A DNA stretch of 35,158 bases, from contig NZ_LRRH01000042.1 in NCBI RefSeq assembly GCF_001646785.1, positions 1-35,158 of the forward strand. The letters run 5' to 3'. Numbering within the stretch: position 1 is the stretch's first letter; every line of letters begins with the position of its first letter. Below are positions 17,578 through 25,530 of the stretch, in pieces. The DNA comes from Rhodococcus phenolicus. GTDB lineage: Bacteria > Actinomycetota > Actinomycetes > Mycobacteriales > Mycobacteriaceae. Position numbers and translations under genes: made by a program. The notes below the pieces were generated by a model. That model was not told the DNA's origin. It ran no database searches and saw nothing but the letters and a program-made list of their open reading frames with translations.

Positions 17578-17643
17578 CGCGCCGCCGACGACGCGCCACC
17601 CGTCCCCTGCTTTTCCGGTTCCCCTCCGCCGCAAGGCGGTAGC

Positions 17644-17657
17644 GTGACGGCTGTCAC
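17644..17657. promoter_or_regulatory. CRP/GlxR-like site upstream of cstA
   Basis: GTGA (17644-17647), six bases, then TCAC (17654-17657) match the core of the cAMP receptor protein site (TGTGA-N6-TCACA) used by CRP and by GlxR in actinobacteria. The centre lies about 80 bp upstream of the cstA ATG. cstA is a classic cAMP-CRP target in Escherichia coli, which makes the match meaningful, though the outer bases are not conserved. Confidence 0.5.
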
Positions 17658-17730
17658 CACACGCGCAGTCGACGAGGTTCGGCCCGCCGGTCGGACCACC
17701 GAGCCGGGCCGGACCCGGTGAGGAGCCGAC

Positions 17731-20049
17731 ATGGCAGGCGAACCGGCAGGGCCCCGCGGCAACATCGAGCACCTGCGGACCGACCCCGATCTCCCTCCGG
17801 TCGGCGTCGTGGATCGGACCCCGATCTCCCCTACCGCGCGCGTCGTCTTCCTCGTCCTCGCCGTTCTCGGTGCGGTGGCCTGGGCGATGATCGCGCTGGT
17901 CCGCGGCGAGAACATCAACGCGGTGTGGTTCGTCATCGCGGCTCTGTGCAGTTACCTGATCGCGTTCCGCTTCTACGCCCGGTTCATCGAACGCAAGATC
18001 GTGCAGCCGCGCGACGACCGTGCGACCCCGGCCGAGGAGTTGGAGAACGGCAAGGACTACATGCCGACCGACCGGCGCGTGCTGTTCGGTCACCACTTCG
18101 CGGCGATCGCCGGGGCCGGTCCCCTCGTCGGTCCGGTCCTGGCCGCGCAGATGGGTTATCTGCCGGGAACCATCTGGATCATCGTCGGTGTCGTGTTCGC
18201 CGGGGCCGTCCAGGATTTCCTGGTGCTGTGGATCTCGTCACGCCGGCGCGGCCGCAGCCTCGGCCAGATGGCCCGCGACGAACTCGGCCCGGTCGGCGGA
18301 GTCGCCGCGCTGGTCGCCGTGTTCGTCATCATGATCATTCTCATCGCGGTGCTCGCGCTGGTCGTCGTCAACGCCCTCGCCGAGAGCCCGTGGGGCCTGT
18401 TCTCCATCGCCATGACCATCCCGATCGCGCTGTTCATGGGCGTGTACCTGCGCTACCTGCGACCCGGGAAGGTCGCGGAGGTCTCCCTCATCGGTGTGGC
18501 GCTGCTGCTGCTGGCGATCATCGGCGGCGGCTGGGTCGCCGAGACCGAGTGGGGCGCCGACTGGTTCACGTTGTCGAAGGTGACCATCGCGTGGCTGCTC
18601 ATCGCCTACGGCGTCGCTGCGGCGGTGCTGCCCGTGTGGCTGCTGCTGGCCCCGCGCGACTACCTGTCGACGTTCATGAAGGTCGGCACGATCGCGTTGC
18701 TCGCCATCGGCATCCTCGTCGCGCGGCCGGCGTTGGAGATGCCCGACGTCACCTCGTTCGCGATCGCCGGTGACGGCCCCGCCTTCGCCGGGTCGCTGTT
18801 CCCGTTCCTGTTCATCACCATCGCGTGCGGAGCGCTGTCCGGTTTCCACGCGCTGATCGCCTCGGGCACCACCCCGAAGCTGCTCGAGAAGGAGTCGCAG
18901 ATCCGGCTGATCGGCTACGGCGGCATGCTCACCGAGTCGTTCGTCGCGATCATGGCGCTGGTCACCGCGTGCATCATCGACCAGCACCTGTACTTCACGC
19001 TCAACGCTCCCGCCGCGCTGACCGGCGGCACCCCGGAGACCGCCGCCACCTACGTCAACGGGCTCGGCCTCGGCAGCCCGGACATCACACCCGAGCAGAT
19101 CACGGCGGCAGCCGAAGCCGTCGGCGAGGAATCGATCATCTCCCGCACCGGCGGGGCGCCCACCCTCGCGTTCGGTATGTCGCAGGTCCTGAGCGACCTG
19201 TTCGGCGGCGACAGCCTCAAATCGTTCTGGTACCACTTCGCGATCATGTTCGAGGCGCTGTTCATCCTCACCACCGTCGACGCCGGCACCCGCGTGGCCC
19301 GGTTCATGCTGTCGGACTCGCTCGGCAACTTCGGCGGCCCGGCCCGCCGGTTCAAGGACCCGTCGTGGCGTCCCGGCGCGTGGCTGTGCACGCTGATCGT
19401 CGTCGGCCTGTGGGGTGCGATCCTGCTGATGGGTGTGACCGACCCACTCGGCGGAATCAACACGCTGTTCCCCCTGTTCGGCATCGCCAACCAGTTGCTC
19501 GCCGCGATCGCCCTGACGGTGGTCCTCACCATCGTCGTGAAGAAGGGCCTGTTCAAATGGGCGTGGATTCCGGGGGTTCCGCTGGTGTGGGACCTCGTGG
19601 TGACGATGACCGCGTCGTGGCAGAAGATCTTCTCCTCGGATCGCGCGGTCGGCTACTGGGCGCAGCACCGGGCGTTCGTCGACGCGAAGAACGCGGGCGA
19701 AACCAGCTTCGGGTCGGCGCGGACCCCCGACGCGATCGACGCCGTCATCCGCAACACGTTCATCCAGGGCACCCTGTCGATCGTGTTCGCGGTGCTGGTG
19801 CTGATCGTCGTGGCCGCCGGGGTGGTGGTGTGCATACGCGCGGTGCGCGCCGGTGGCCTGCCCACCACCGAAACCCCCGACGTCCCGTCGAAGATCTTCG
19901 CGCCGGCCGGTTTCGTGCCCACCCCCGCGGAACGGGATCTGCAGAAACAGTGGGACGAGCTGATCGACGCCGGGAAGGTCCGGGTGCCCGGTGCGGCGCA
20001 CACGCATCCCGATCATGCCCACCGACACGACGAGGAGGGGGTGACGTGA
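17731..20049 (+). CDS. cstA: Carbon starvation protein CstA (pyruvate/peptide uptake)
   Basis: A 772-residue polytopic membrane protein of the CstA/BtsT family, in which E. coli members import pyruvate and have also been linked to peptide uptake. Family landmarks include GENINAVWFVIAA, the FGHHFAAIAGAGPLVGP loop near 130-146, GAVQDFLVLW, CGALSGFHALIASGTTPKLL near 370, and DAGTRVARFML near 525. About sixteen hydrophobic segments are spread over the length. The C-terminus is a His/Asp-rich hydrophilic tail. ATG at 17731 has GAGGAG upstream. Its stop overlaps the start of ybdD by GTGA. A CRP-like site lies in the 153-bp leader, consistent with carbon-status control. Confidence 0.95.
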   Translation: MAGEPAGPRGNIEHLRTDPDLPPVGVVDRTPISPTARVVFLVLAVLGAVAWAMIALVRGENINAVWFVIAALCSYLIAFRFYARFIERKIVQPRDDRATPAEELENGKDYMPTDRRVLFGHHFAAIAGAGPLVGPVLAAQMGYLPGTIWIIVGVVFAGAVQDFLVLWISSRRRGRSLGQMARDELGPVGGVAALVAVFVIMIILIAVLALVVVNALAESPWGLFSIAMTIPIALFMGVYLRYLRPGKVAEVSLIGVALLLLAIIGGGWVAETEWGADWFTLSKVTIAWLLIAYGVAAAVLPVWLLLAPRDYLSTFMKVGTIALLAIGILVARPALEMPDVTSFAIAGDGPAFAGSLFPFLFITIACGALSGFHALIASGTTPKLLEKESQIRLIGYGGMLTESFVAIMALVTACIIDQHLYFTLNAPAALTGGTPETAATYVNGLGLGSPDITPEQITAAAEAVGEESIISRTGGAPTLAFGMSQVLSDLFGGDSLKSFWYHFAIMFEALFILTTVDAGTRVARFMLSDSLGNFGGPARRFKDPSWRPGAWLCTLIVVGLWGAILLMGVTDPLGGINTLFPLFGIANQLLAAIALTVVLTIVVKKGLFKWAWIPGVPLVWDLVVTMTASWQKIFSSDRAVGYWAQHRAFVDAKNAGETSFGSARTPDAIDAVIRNTFIQGTLSIVFAVLVLIVVAAGVVVCIRAVRAGGLPTTETPDVPSKIFAPAGFVPTPAERDLQKQWDELIDAGKVRVPGAAHTHPDHAHRHDEEGVT

Positions 20050-20258
20050 TCATCAGGGCGAGCGGAGCGACGGGGATCGTCACCGTGCTGCGCCGTGCCT
20101 GGTGGTGGATCGGGGCGCTGATGGGCGACCACGACTATGCGAGGTTCGTCGCCCTGCAGCGGCGGCTGGACCCGGACGCCCCGGTCCCGTCCGAGCGCGA
20201 GTACTGGCGGGAGCGGCACGCGGCAAGCGATTCGAACCCCGGCGCCCGTTGCTGCTGA
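20046..20258 (+). CDS. YbdD/YjiX-family small protein (DUF466)
   Basis: A 70-residue protein of the YbdD/YjiX family. It has an amphipathic WWWIGALMGDHDYARFV segment and the family ending, with PVPSEREYWRERHA. In E. coli the small partner is required for pyruvate uptake by CstA or BtsT. The GTG start at 20046 overlaps the cstA stop (GTGA), giving tight coupling, and a strong hairpin follows 3 bases after the stop. The usual HP motif is here LDPDAP, a mild variation. Confidence 0.85.
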   Translation: MIIRASGATGIVTVLRRAWWWIGALMGDHDYARFVALQRRLDPDAPVPSEREYWRERHAASDSNPGARCC

Positions 20259-20261
20259 GCG

Positions 20262-20308
20262 TTCTGTGTGGATTCGTGTTCGTGTGACGGACACGAATCC
20301 ACACAGAA
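20262..20308 (+). terminator. Long perfect hairpin ending cstA-ybdD
   Basis: Two 18-bp arms, 20262-20279 and 20291-20308, are perfect reverse complements around an 11-base loop. The hairpin starts 3 bases after the ybdD stop. There is no T-run, so it would be a T-less actinobacterial terminator or an mRNA-stabilising stem. It isolates cstA-ybdD from the LuxR gene downstream. Confidence 0.75.
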
Positions 20309-20532
20309 GGAGTCAGGCGGCGGTGGTTCCGCGGAGACCGCATTCGCGTCCCGACCATTGCAAAACCGGCCACCCACCTCCACCATCGACGTGTGAGACG
20401 GCAGCGGCAGCGGATTGTCCGATAGATGATGCGGTTCGATACCCTGCAGTTGACGACGGCCCGTCGGGGACGCACCGGATCGGGAGCGGTGGCCTTCGGT
20501 TCAGCTCGTCGTGCGTTGTCGAAGGAGTCCAC

Positions 20533-23115
20533 GTGAGCGTTCCGCCCCCCGGCCGGGTCGGCGTGCCGTCGTGGCGGGCGCTGCGCAGCGCGCTCCCCCG
20601 ACCCCGCCTGTCTGCTCTGCTCGACCGCGAGTCCGCACTGACGATGGTGTTCGCACCGCCCGGTTTCGGCAAGCGCACCCTCGTCGCCACGTGGCTGCAT
20701 GCCGGCGGCGCCTCCGGCCGGTCCGTGTTGTGGGTCCCGCCGTTGCCGGCCGACGCCACCGAGGACCAGGTCTGGACCGTCGTCCTCGACTGTTGCCGCC
20801 GATCGGGGCTCGCCGTACCCGGCATCTCGGCCGAGCCGCACGACCTTCTCGTCCGGGCCCTCGATGCCTCGGAGACGCCGCTCGTGCTCGTCCTGTCCGG
20901 GCTCCCGGTCGACGCCGGACGGATCCTCATCGGGCCGCTGCTCGATCTGCTCGACACGTGCCCCACGGTCGATGTCGTCGTGTGCATGCAGGGAAGTACG
21001 TCCGCGCTGCTCGACATCACCGCCCGCGGCATCGACTGCACGTTCGTGTCCGCCGACGACCTGTCGTTCACCCGGGACGAAACCACCGAACTGTTCCGCC
21101 TCAACGGCGTCGCCCTGCAGGACGCGGCATTCGGCGACCTGTACCACGCGCTCGGCGGGGTGCCCGCGCTGGTGTCCGGAGCGGTCGCGGTCGTCCGCAA
21201 CCGTCCGGGGAAGCGCACCGGACAGCCCGGCGGGTGGCCCGATCCGGTTCTCACGGCCCTGGTCGACCAGTACGTCACCGATCGGCTCGCGCGGCTCACC
21301 CCGGATCAGCGGTCGTTCGCACTGTCGATCGTCGCCGCCACCGGCATCACCCCGGACGATGCGGTCGCCGTGACCGGACGGGCGGACGCGGGCCGGCTCC
21401 TCGTCCGGCTCGAAACGGTCGGTCTGATGGTCGGTTCGTTCGGTATCGGACCCCCCACTTGGTGGTGGCCCGCCGCCGTCCGTGAGAGAACACTGGCGGT
21501 GTCGCGCCGCGAGAAACCCGGCCACGTCGACGAGTTGCTGGCCCGGCTCGCGCACTCCGAGATGGAAGCCGGCCGTCCCTCCACGGCGGCACTCTATGCG
21601 GCCGAGGGACGGAACTGGACGGTCGCCGCGGACATCGTGCAGCGTTCGTGGGTGGACATGGCGTCGAACCGTTTCGGTGAGCTCGTCCGGGTGATGCGCG
21701 CGCTGCCCGACGAGGTGCTCGTCGACTACCCCGGTCTGCGGGCCGGCCGGGCACTGATCACCACGATGATCGACGAGCATCCGATCCTGCGGGAGCCGCT
21801 CGCCGACGATCCCGCGGCCCTCACGGATCCGGATCGCCTGGCCGAGGCCATCAACTATCTGTATGTCGCGACCGCGCAGACGATCGCGTTGCGCCGGGCC
21901 GGGAACATCGCCCAGGCCGCGGCCCGCACCAGGCAGTTCGAACCGCTCGTGTCGGGCATCATGGCCCGCCAGCCGGCGGCGATCGGTGAACCGTTGCCGA
22001 TGCTGCGGATGCAGTGGGCGCTGACGCAGCAGCTCGCCGGGAATCTGCCCGAGGCGACAACCGTCTTCCGACGTGCGTACCAGAGCGGCGTGTCGTACGA
22101 ACTGAACTTCGTGGCAGGACAGTCCGCGGGTGGCTCGGCGGTCGGCTGGGCACTGGCCGGTGACAACACCCGCGTCCGCGAATGGCTCGACCGCGCAGGC
22201 CGTTACGACGGAACCGGCTCGTGGTCCGGCGCCGCGAAGGTGTCCGGACGGGTGGCCGCGGTGCTGCAGCATCTCGATGCGCTCGACCTCGACGCCGCGA
22301 AGGAACCGCTCGAGCTGCTGGGCCGGCCGAGTGTGCGCGAGGAACTGTGGGCGTTCGTCGCCTACGTCCACTCGCAGTACGCGCTGGTCACCCACGACGC
22401 CTACTCGGGCCTGACGTGGTTGCACCACGCCGTCGCGGCGCACCGCGACAAGCACACACCGGGCGCGTTCTCGCGCGTGCTGCTCACCGCCGTCGAGGTG
22501 GACCTGCAACTCGCGCTCGGCAACGGCAACCTGGCCCGGGCGACGGTCGACGAGGAGCCGGGCGACCACCCGTTCCTCGTGGTGGCGGCGGCGCGCATCG
22601 AACTGCTCACCGGGCACCCCGAGTTCGCTTCGAAGCTGCTCAAGCGGATCTCCTGGACCGATTGCGGTTATCCGCGCGCCCACCTCGAGGCACTGCTCCT
22701 CGAGGCTGCGGCTCAGGTCGATCGGGACGGGCACGACGACGCCGTGCGCGCCTGGACCCGCGCCTGCATGCTCTCGGTCCGGCTGGGCAACCACCGTGCG
22801 TTCACGACCTTGCCGCCGCGCTACATCGAGACACTCGTCGCGTGGAGCGGCACTCAGGTGCCGGGCGGGCGGGCCGAGTCGGTGTTCACCGACACCATCG
22901 CCCGCGTCGAGTTGTCGCCCCGAGAAGCGGGCGTGCTGGCGCTGCTCGCGCGCGGCTCGACGCTCGGGGAGATCGCCAAGGAACTGTTCGTCTCCCCGAA
23001 CACCGTCAAGACGCAATTGCGCAGCATCTACCGCAAACTCGGTGTGCACACCCGCTACGAAGCGGTGGGCCGCGCGCGGGAGCTGCGGCTGCTTCCGACA
23101 CACGACCGATCCTGA
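20533..23115 (+). CDS. Large LuxR-family regulator with degenerate NTPase domain
   Basis: An 860-residue MalT/LAL-like regulator. The N-terminal part has the STAND-NTPase layout, but the P-loop reads APPGFGKRT at 41-49, with Arg where Thr or Ser should follow the Lys. The Walker B strand (VLVLSG, about 118-123) lacks its Asp. A long helical-repeat middle follows. The last 60 residues form a standard LuxR HTH (LSPREAGVLALLARG, then LFVSPNTVKTQLRSIYRKLGV). The GTG at 20533 follows GAAGGAG at five bases. The missing Walker residues suggest ATP is bound weakly or not hydrolysed, so it may respond to a ligand or protein partner instead. Targets are unknown; the downstream epimerase gene, 52 bp away, is one candidate. 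Confidence 0.85.
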   Translation: MSVPPPGRVGVPSWRALRSALPRPRLSALLDRESALTMVFAPPGFGKRTLVATWLHAGGASGRSVLWVPPLPADATEDQVWTVVLDCCRRSGLAVPGISAEPHDLLVRALDASETPLVLVLSGLPVDAGRILIGPLLDLLDTCPTVDVVVCMQGSTSALLDITARGIDCTFVSADDLSFTRDETTELFRLNGVALQDAAFGDLYHALGGVPALVSGAVAVVRNRPGKRTGQPGGWPDPVLTALVDQYVTDRLARLTPDQRSFALSIVAATGITPDDAVAVTGRADAGRLLVRLETVGLMVGSFGIGPPTWWWPAAVRERTLAVSRREKPGHVDELLARLAHSEMEAGRPSTAALYAAEGRNWTVAADIVQRSWVDMASNRFGELVRVMRALPDEVLVDYPGLRAGRALITTMIDEHPILREPLADDPAALTDPDRLAEAINYLYVATAQTIALRRAGNIAQAAARTRQFEPLVSGIMARQPAAIGEPLPMLRMQWALTQQLAGNLPEATTVFRRAYQSGVSYELNFVAGQSAGGSAVGWALAGDNTRVREWLDRAGRYDGTGSWSGAAKVSGRVAAVLQHLDALDLDAAKEPLELLGRPSVREELWAFVAYVHSQYALVTHDAYSGLTWLHHAVAAHRDKHTPGAFSRVLLTAVEVDLQLALGNGNLARATVDEEPGDHPFLVVAAARIELLTGHPEFASKLLKRISWTDCGYPRAHLEALLLEAAAQVDRDGHDDAVRAWTRACMLSVRLGNHRAFTTLPPRYIETLVAWSGTQVPGGRAESVFTDTIARVELSPREAGVLALLARGSTLGEIAKELFVSPNTVKTQLRSIYRKLGVHTRYEAVGRARELRLLPTHDRS

Positions 23116-23134
23116 CCGTCCGGCCACAGACCGA

Positions 23135-23161
23135 TTGACACCGCCGCGGCACGGGTATGCC
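23135..23161 (+). promoter_or_regulatory. Possible promoter of epimerase gene
   Basis: A perfect TTGACA (23135-23140) is followed after 15 bases by TATGCC (23156-23161), which ends 6 bases before the ATG at 23168. The position would give a leaderless transcript, but the spacing is short for sigma-70. No Shine-Dalgarno sequence precedes this ATG, which supports the idea. Confidence 0.35.
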
Positions 23162-23167
23162 CGCTCC

Positions 23168-24244
23168 ATGAGCGAGGAAACACAGGCGACACCGTCGGAC
23201 CTGCACGTGGTGGTGACCGGCGCGACCGGCAACGTCGGTACCGCCGTCGTCCGGGCGCTCGGCGAACAACCCGCCGTCACCTCGGTGCTCGGCGTCGCAC
23301 GCCGCGACACCGACTGGACCACCCCGAAGACCCGCTTCGCCGCGGTCGACGTCGCCGCCGGCGATCTGGGTGCCACCATGCGCGGTGCCGGCGCCCTGAT
23401 CCATCTCGCATGGCTCTTCCATCCGACACACAAACCGGAGAAGACGTGGGAGAACAACGTCCTCGGCACGATCCGGACCCTCACCGCGGCCGCGGACGCG
23501 CAGGTTCCGGTGATCGTGGTCGCGTCGTCGGTGGGCGCCTACTCCCCCGGCCCCGAGGACGGACACGCCGTCGACGAGTCGTGGCCCACTCACGGCTGGC
23601 CGGGCGCGGCGTATCCACGGGAGAAGGCGTACCTCGAGCGGTGGCTGGACGTGTTCGAGATCGAGCATCCGGACATCCGGGTCGTGCGTCTGCGTCCCGG
23701 CTTCATCTTCCAGCGCGGCTCGGCGTCGGCGCAGCGCCGCATCTTCGGTGGCCCGTTCGTGCCCGGGTCGCTGGTGAAGGCGATCCCCGTGGTACCCGAC
23801 ATGCCCGGGCTGAGCATGCAGGTCGTACACGCCGACGACATCGCCGACGCCTACGTCCGGGCCGTGCTGCAACCGGTTCGCGGTGCCTTCAACATCGCCG
23901 CCGAACCCCCGGTCGACGCGCACACGCTCGGGGAACTGCTCGGTGCCCGGGTCGTCCCGGTGCGCAGCGGCCTCGTGCGGACCGCGGCGGCCGCCGCGTG
24001 GCACGCGCACCTCGCACCGGCGGAGCCGGGACTGTTCGACACCGTGCTGCGGCTGCCGCTGATGGACTGCGGGCGAGCACGATCCGAGCTGGGCTGGTCC
24101 CCGTCCCACGGAGCCGCGGAGGTACTCCGGGAGTTCGTCGACGGACTGCGCTCCGGCGCGGGCCTGCCGACCCCGCCGCTGGCTCCGGACAGTGTCCGTG
24201 GCCGGGTACGGGAACTCGCCACCGGCGTCGGGTCGCGGCCCTGA
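23168..24244 (+). CDS. NAD-dependent epimerase/dehydratase family protein
   Basis: A 358-residue extended short-chain dehydrogenase. The Rossmann motif TGATGNVG is at residues 17-24, a VVASSVGAYSPG strand carries the catalytic Ser, and YPREK places Tyr and Lys near 149 and 153. QVVHADDIADAYVRAV, typical of the extended group, follows. The C-terminal 60 residues vary from the sugar epimerases and the substrate is not readable; actinobacterial relatives include reductases as well as epimerases. It is cytoplasmic. It lies downstream of the LuxR gene and ends 6 bp from the convergent MFS stop. Confidence 0.82.
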   Translation: MSEETQATPSDLHVVVTGATGNVGTAVVRALGEQPAVTSVLGVARRDTDWTTPKTRFAAVDVAAGDLGATMRGAGALIHLAWLFHPTHKPEKTWENNVLGTIRTLTAAADAQVPVIVVASSVGAYSPGPEDGHAVDESWPTHGWPGAAYPREKAYLERWLDVFEIEHPDIRVVRLRPGFIFQRGSASAQRRIFGGPFVPGSLVKAIPVVPDMPGLSMQVVHADDIADAYVRAVLQPVRGAFNIAAEPPVDAHTLGELLGARVVPVRSGLVRTAAAAAWHAHLAPAEPGLFDTVLRLPLMDCGRARSELGWSPSHGAAEVLREFVDGLRSGAGLPTPPLAPDSVRGRVRELATGVGSRP

Positions 24245-24250
24245 TCCGAG

Positions 24251-25474
24251 TCAGCCGCGCACGGCGGCGGTCTCCTCCTGCGAGCGGGCCGGGGCGGCGC
24301 GACGCGCGGCGCGCAGGTCCAGTACCCACGCACCCGCCGAGGCAACCGCCAGCGCGGCACCGGCGACACACGCCCCGGACCATCCGGCGGCCGACCACGC
24401 CACCGCTCCGATCGCCGAACCCGAAGCGCCGCCGACGAAGTACATCGTCATGTACACCGAGTTGATGCGGGCCCGCGCCGCCGGTTCCAGCGCGTAGACG
24501 ACGTTCTGGTTGGTGATGTGCACGCCCTGCACGGCGAGGTCGACGGCGACGAACCCGATCAGGAACCACGTGAGGCTGTGGGCTCCGGCGGCGAGCGCGG
24601 CCCACGACGCGACGAGCACGACGACGGAGATTCCGGTCGTGAGCCGGATGTGCCCGCCGTCGGCGGCGCGGCCCGCGGCGTTCGCGGCCAGCGCCCCGGC
24701 GATCCCGGCGAGACCGACCAGCCCGATCTGCGCGTCGCCGAAACCGTAGGGCTCACCGGCCAGCAGGAACGTCATCGTGGAGAACAGGGCCGCGACCGAC
24801 GCGAACGACGACGCGCCGAGCAGCGCGCGGGTGCGCAGACGCCGGTGCGTGCGCACGAGCGTGCCCAGCGACCGCAGCGTCGCCGGGTAACCGGCGTGTG
24901 CGGTCGGCCGCGAAGCCGGCAGCGTCCACCACAGTGCGGCCGCGACGACGATCAGCGCAACGGCCCCGGCCCGGTACACGGTGGCCCAGCCACCGAGTTC
25001 GGCCAGCAATCCGGCGATGCTGCGCGCGGACAGGATCCCGAGCAGCAGACCGCTCATCACGGTGCCGACGGCTCGGCCGCTGCGCTCCGGTTCGGCGAGG
25101 GCCGCAGCGAACGGCACCAGCACCTGCGCTGCGACGGAGAACAGGCCGGTGATCGCGATTCCGACGGTGAGGACGGCGATGTTCGGGGCGAAACCGCTGG
25201 CGACCTGGCCGGACGCGGCAAGGATCATGAGGCCGACGGCGAGCCGCCGTTTGTCGAGCATGTCCCCGAGCGGCACGAGGAACAGCAGGCCCGACGCGTA
25301 GGACACCTGAGCGACCGTGACGGTGAACGCCGCCGCCGAGTGGGAGGTGCCGAGGGCCGTGGCGATGGTGTCGAGCAGCGGCTGATTGAGGTAGTTCGCG
25401 CCCACACACAACCCGGTCGCCAGCGCCATGAGCAGGAGGACGGGTGTCGTGAGTGCGGGTCGCGGTGAAGCCAT
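24251..25474 (-). CDS. MFS exporter, DHA-type
   Basis: A 407-residue major facilitator with twelve hydrophobic segments. The A-motif loop LVPLGDMLDKRR lies between helices 2 and 3, and the sequence resembles the YnfM/drug-H+ antiporter branch. The NYLNQPLLDTIA and NQNVVYALEPAARARINSVYMTMYF segments are typical of that branch. It is likely an exporter in the cytoplasmic membrane; the substrate is unknown. The start is ATG at 25474, since the in-frame upstream extension is Arg-rich and not protein-like. It lies 56 bp downstream of the MocR gene on the same strand, so it is probably co-transcribed with it. Confidence 0.88.
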   Translation of the reverse strand: MASPRPALTTPVLLLMALATGLCVGANYLNQPLLDTIATALGTSHSAAAFTVTVAQVSYASGLLFLVPLGDMLDKRRLAVGLMILAASGQVASGFAPNIAVLTVGIAITGLFSVAAQVLVPFAAALAEPERSGRAVGTVMSGLLLGILSARSIAGLLAELGGWATVYRAGAVALIVVAAALWWTLPASRPTAHAGYPATLRSLGTLVRTHRRLRTRALLGASSFASVAALFSTMTFLLAGEPYGFGDAQIGLVGLAGIAGALAANAAGRAADGGHIRLTTGISVVVLVASWAALAAGAHSLTWFLIGFVAVDLAVQGVHITNQNVVYALEPAARARINSVYMTMYFVGGASGSAIGAVAWSAAGWSGACVAGAALAVASAGAWVLDLRAARRAAPARSQEETAAVRG

Positions 25475-25530
25475 GCCGTTCAGATTTCCGTGCCGTGTGG
25501 TGTCTGTCCAACGGGCTGTCAGCCGTACGG

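Noticed and set aside
18238-20028. Long minus-strand open frame opposite cstA
   Set aside because: Composition is Arg/Asp/Gln/His-rich with no domain, and cstA on the plus strand has full family motifs.
20080-23484. Very long minus-strand open frame opposite the LuxR gene
   Set aside because: It has no recognisable domain and spans three unrelated plus-strand features including a terminator, so it is an antisense shadow.
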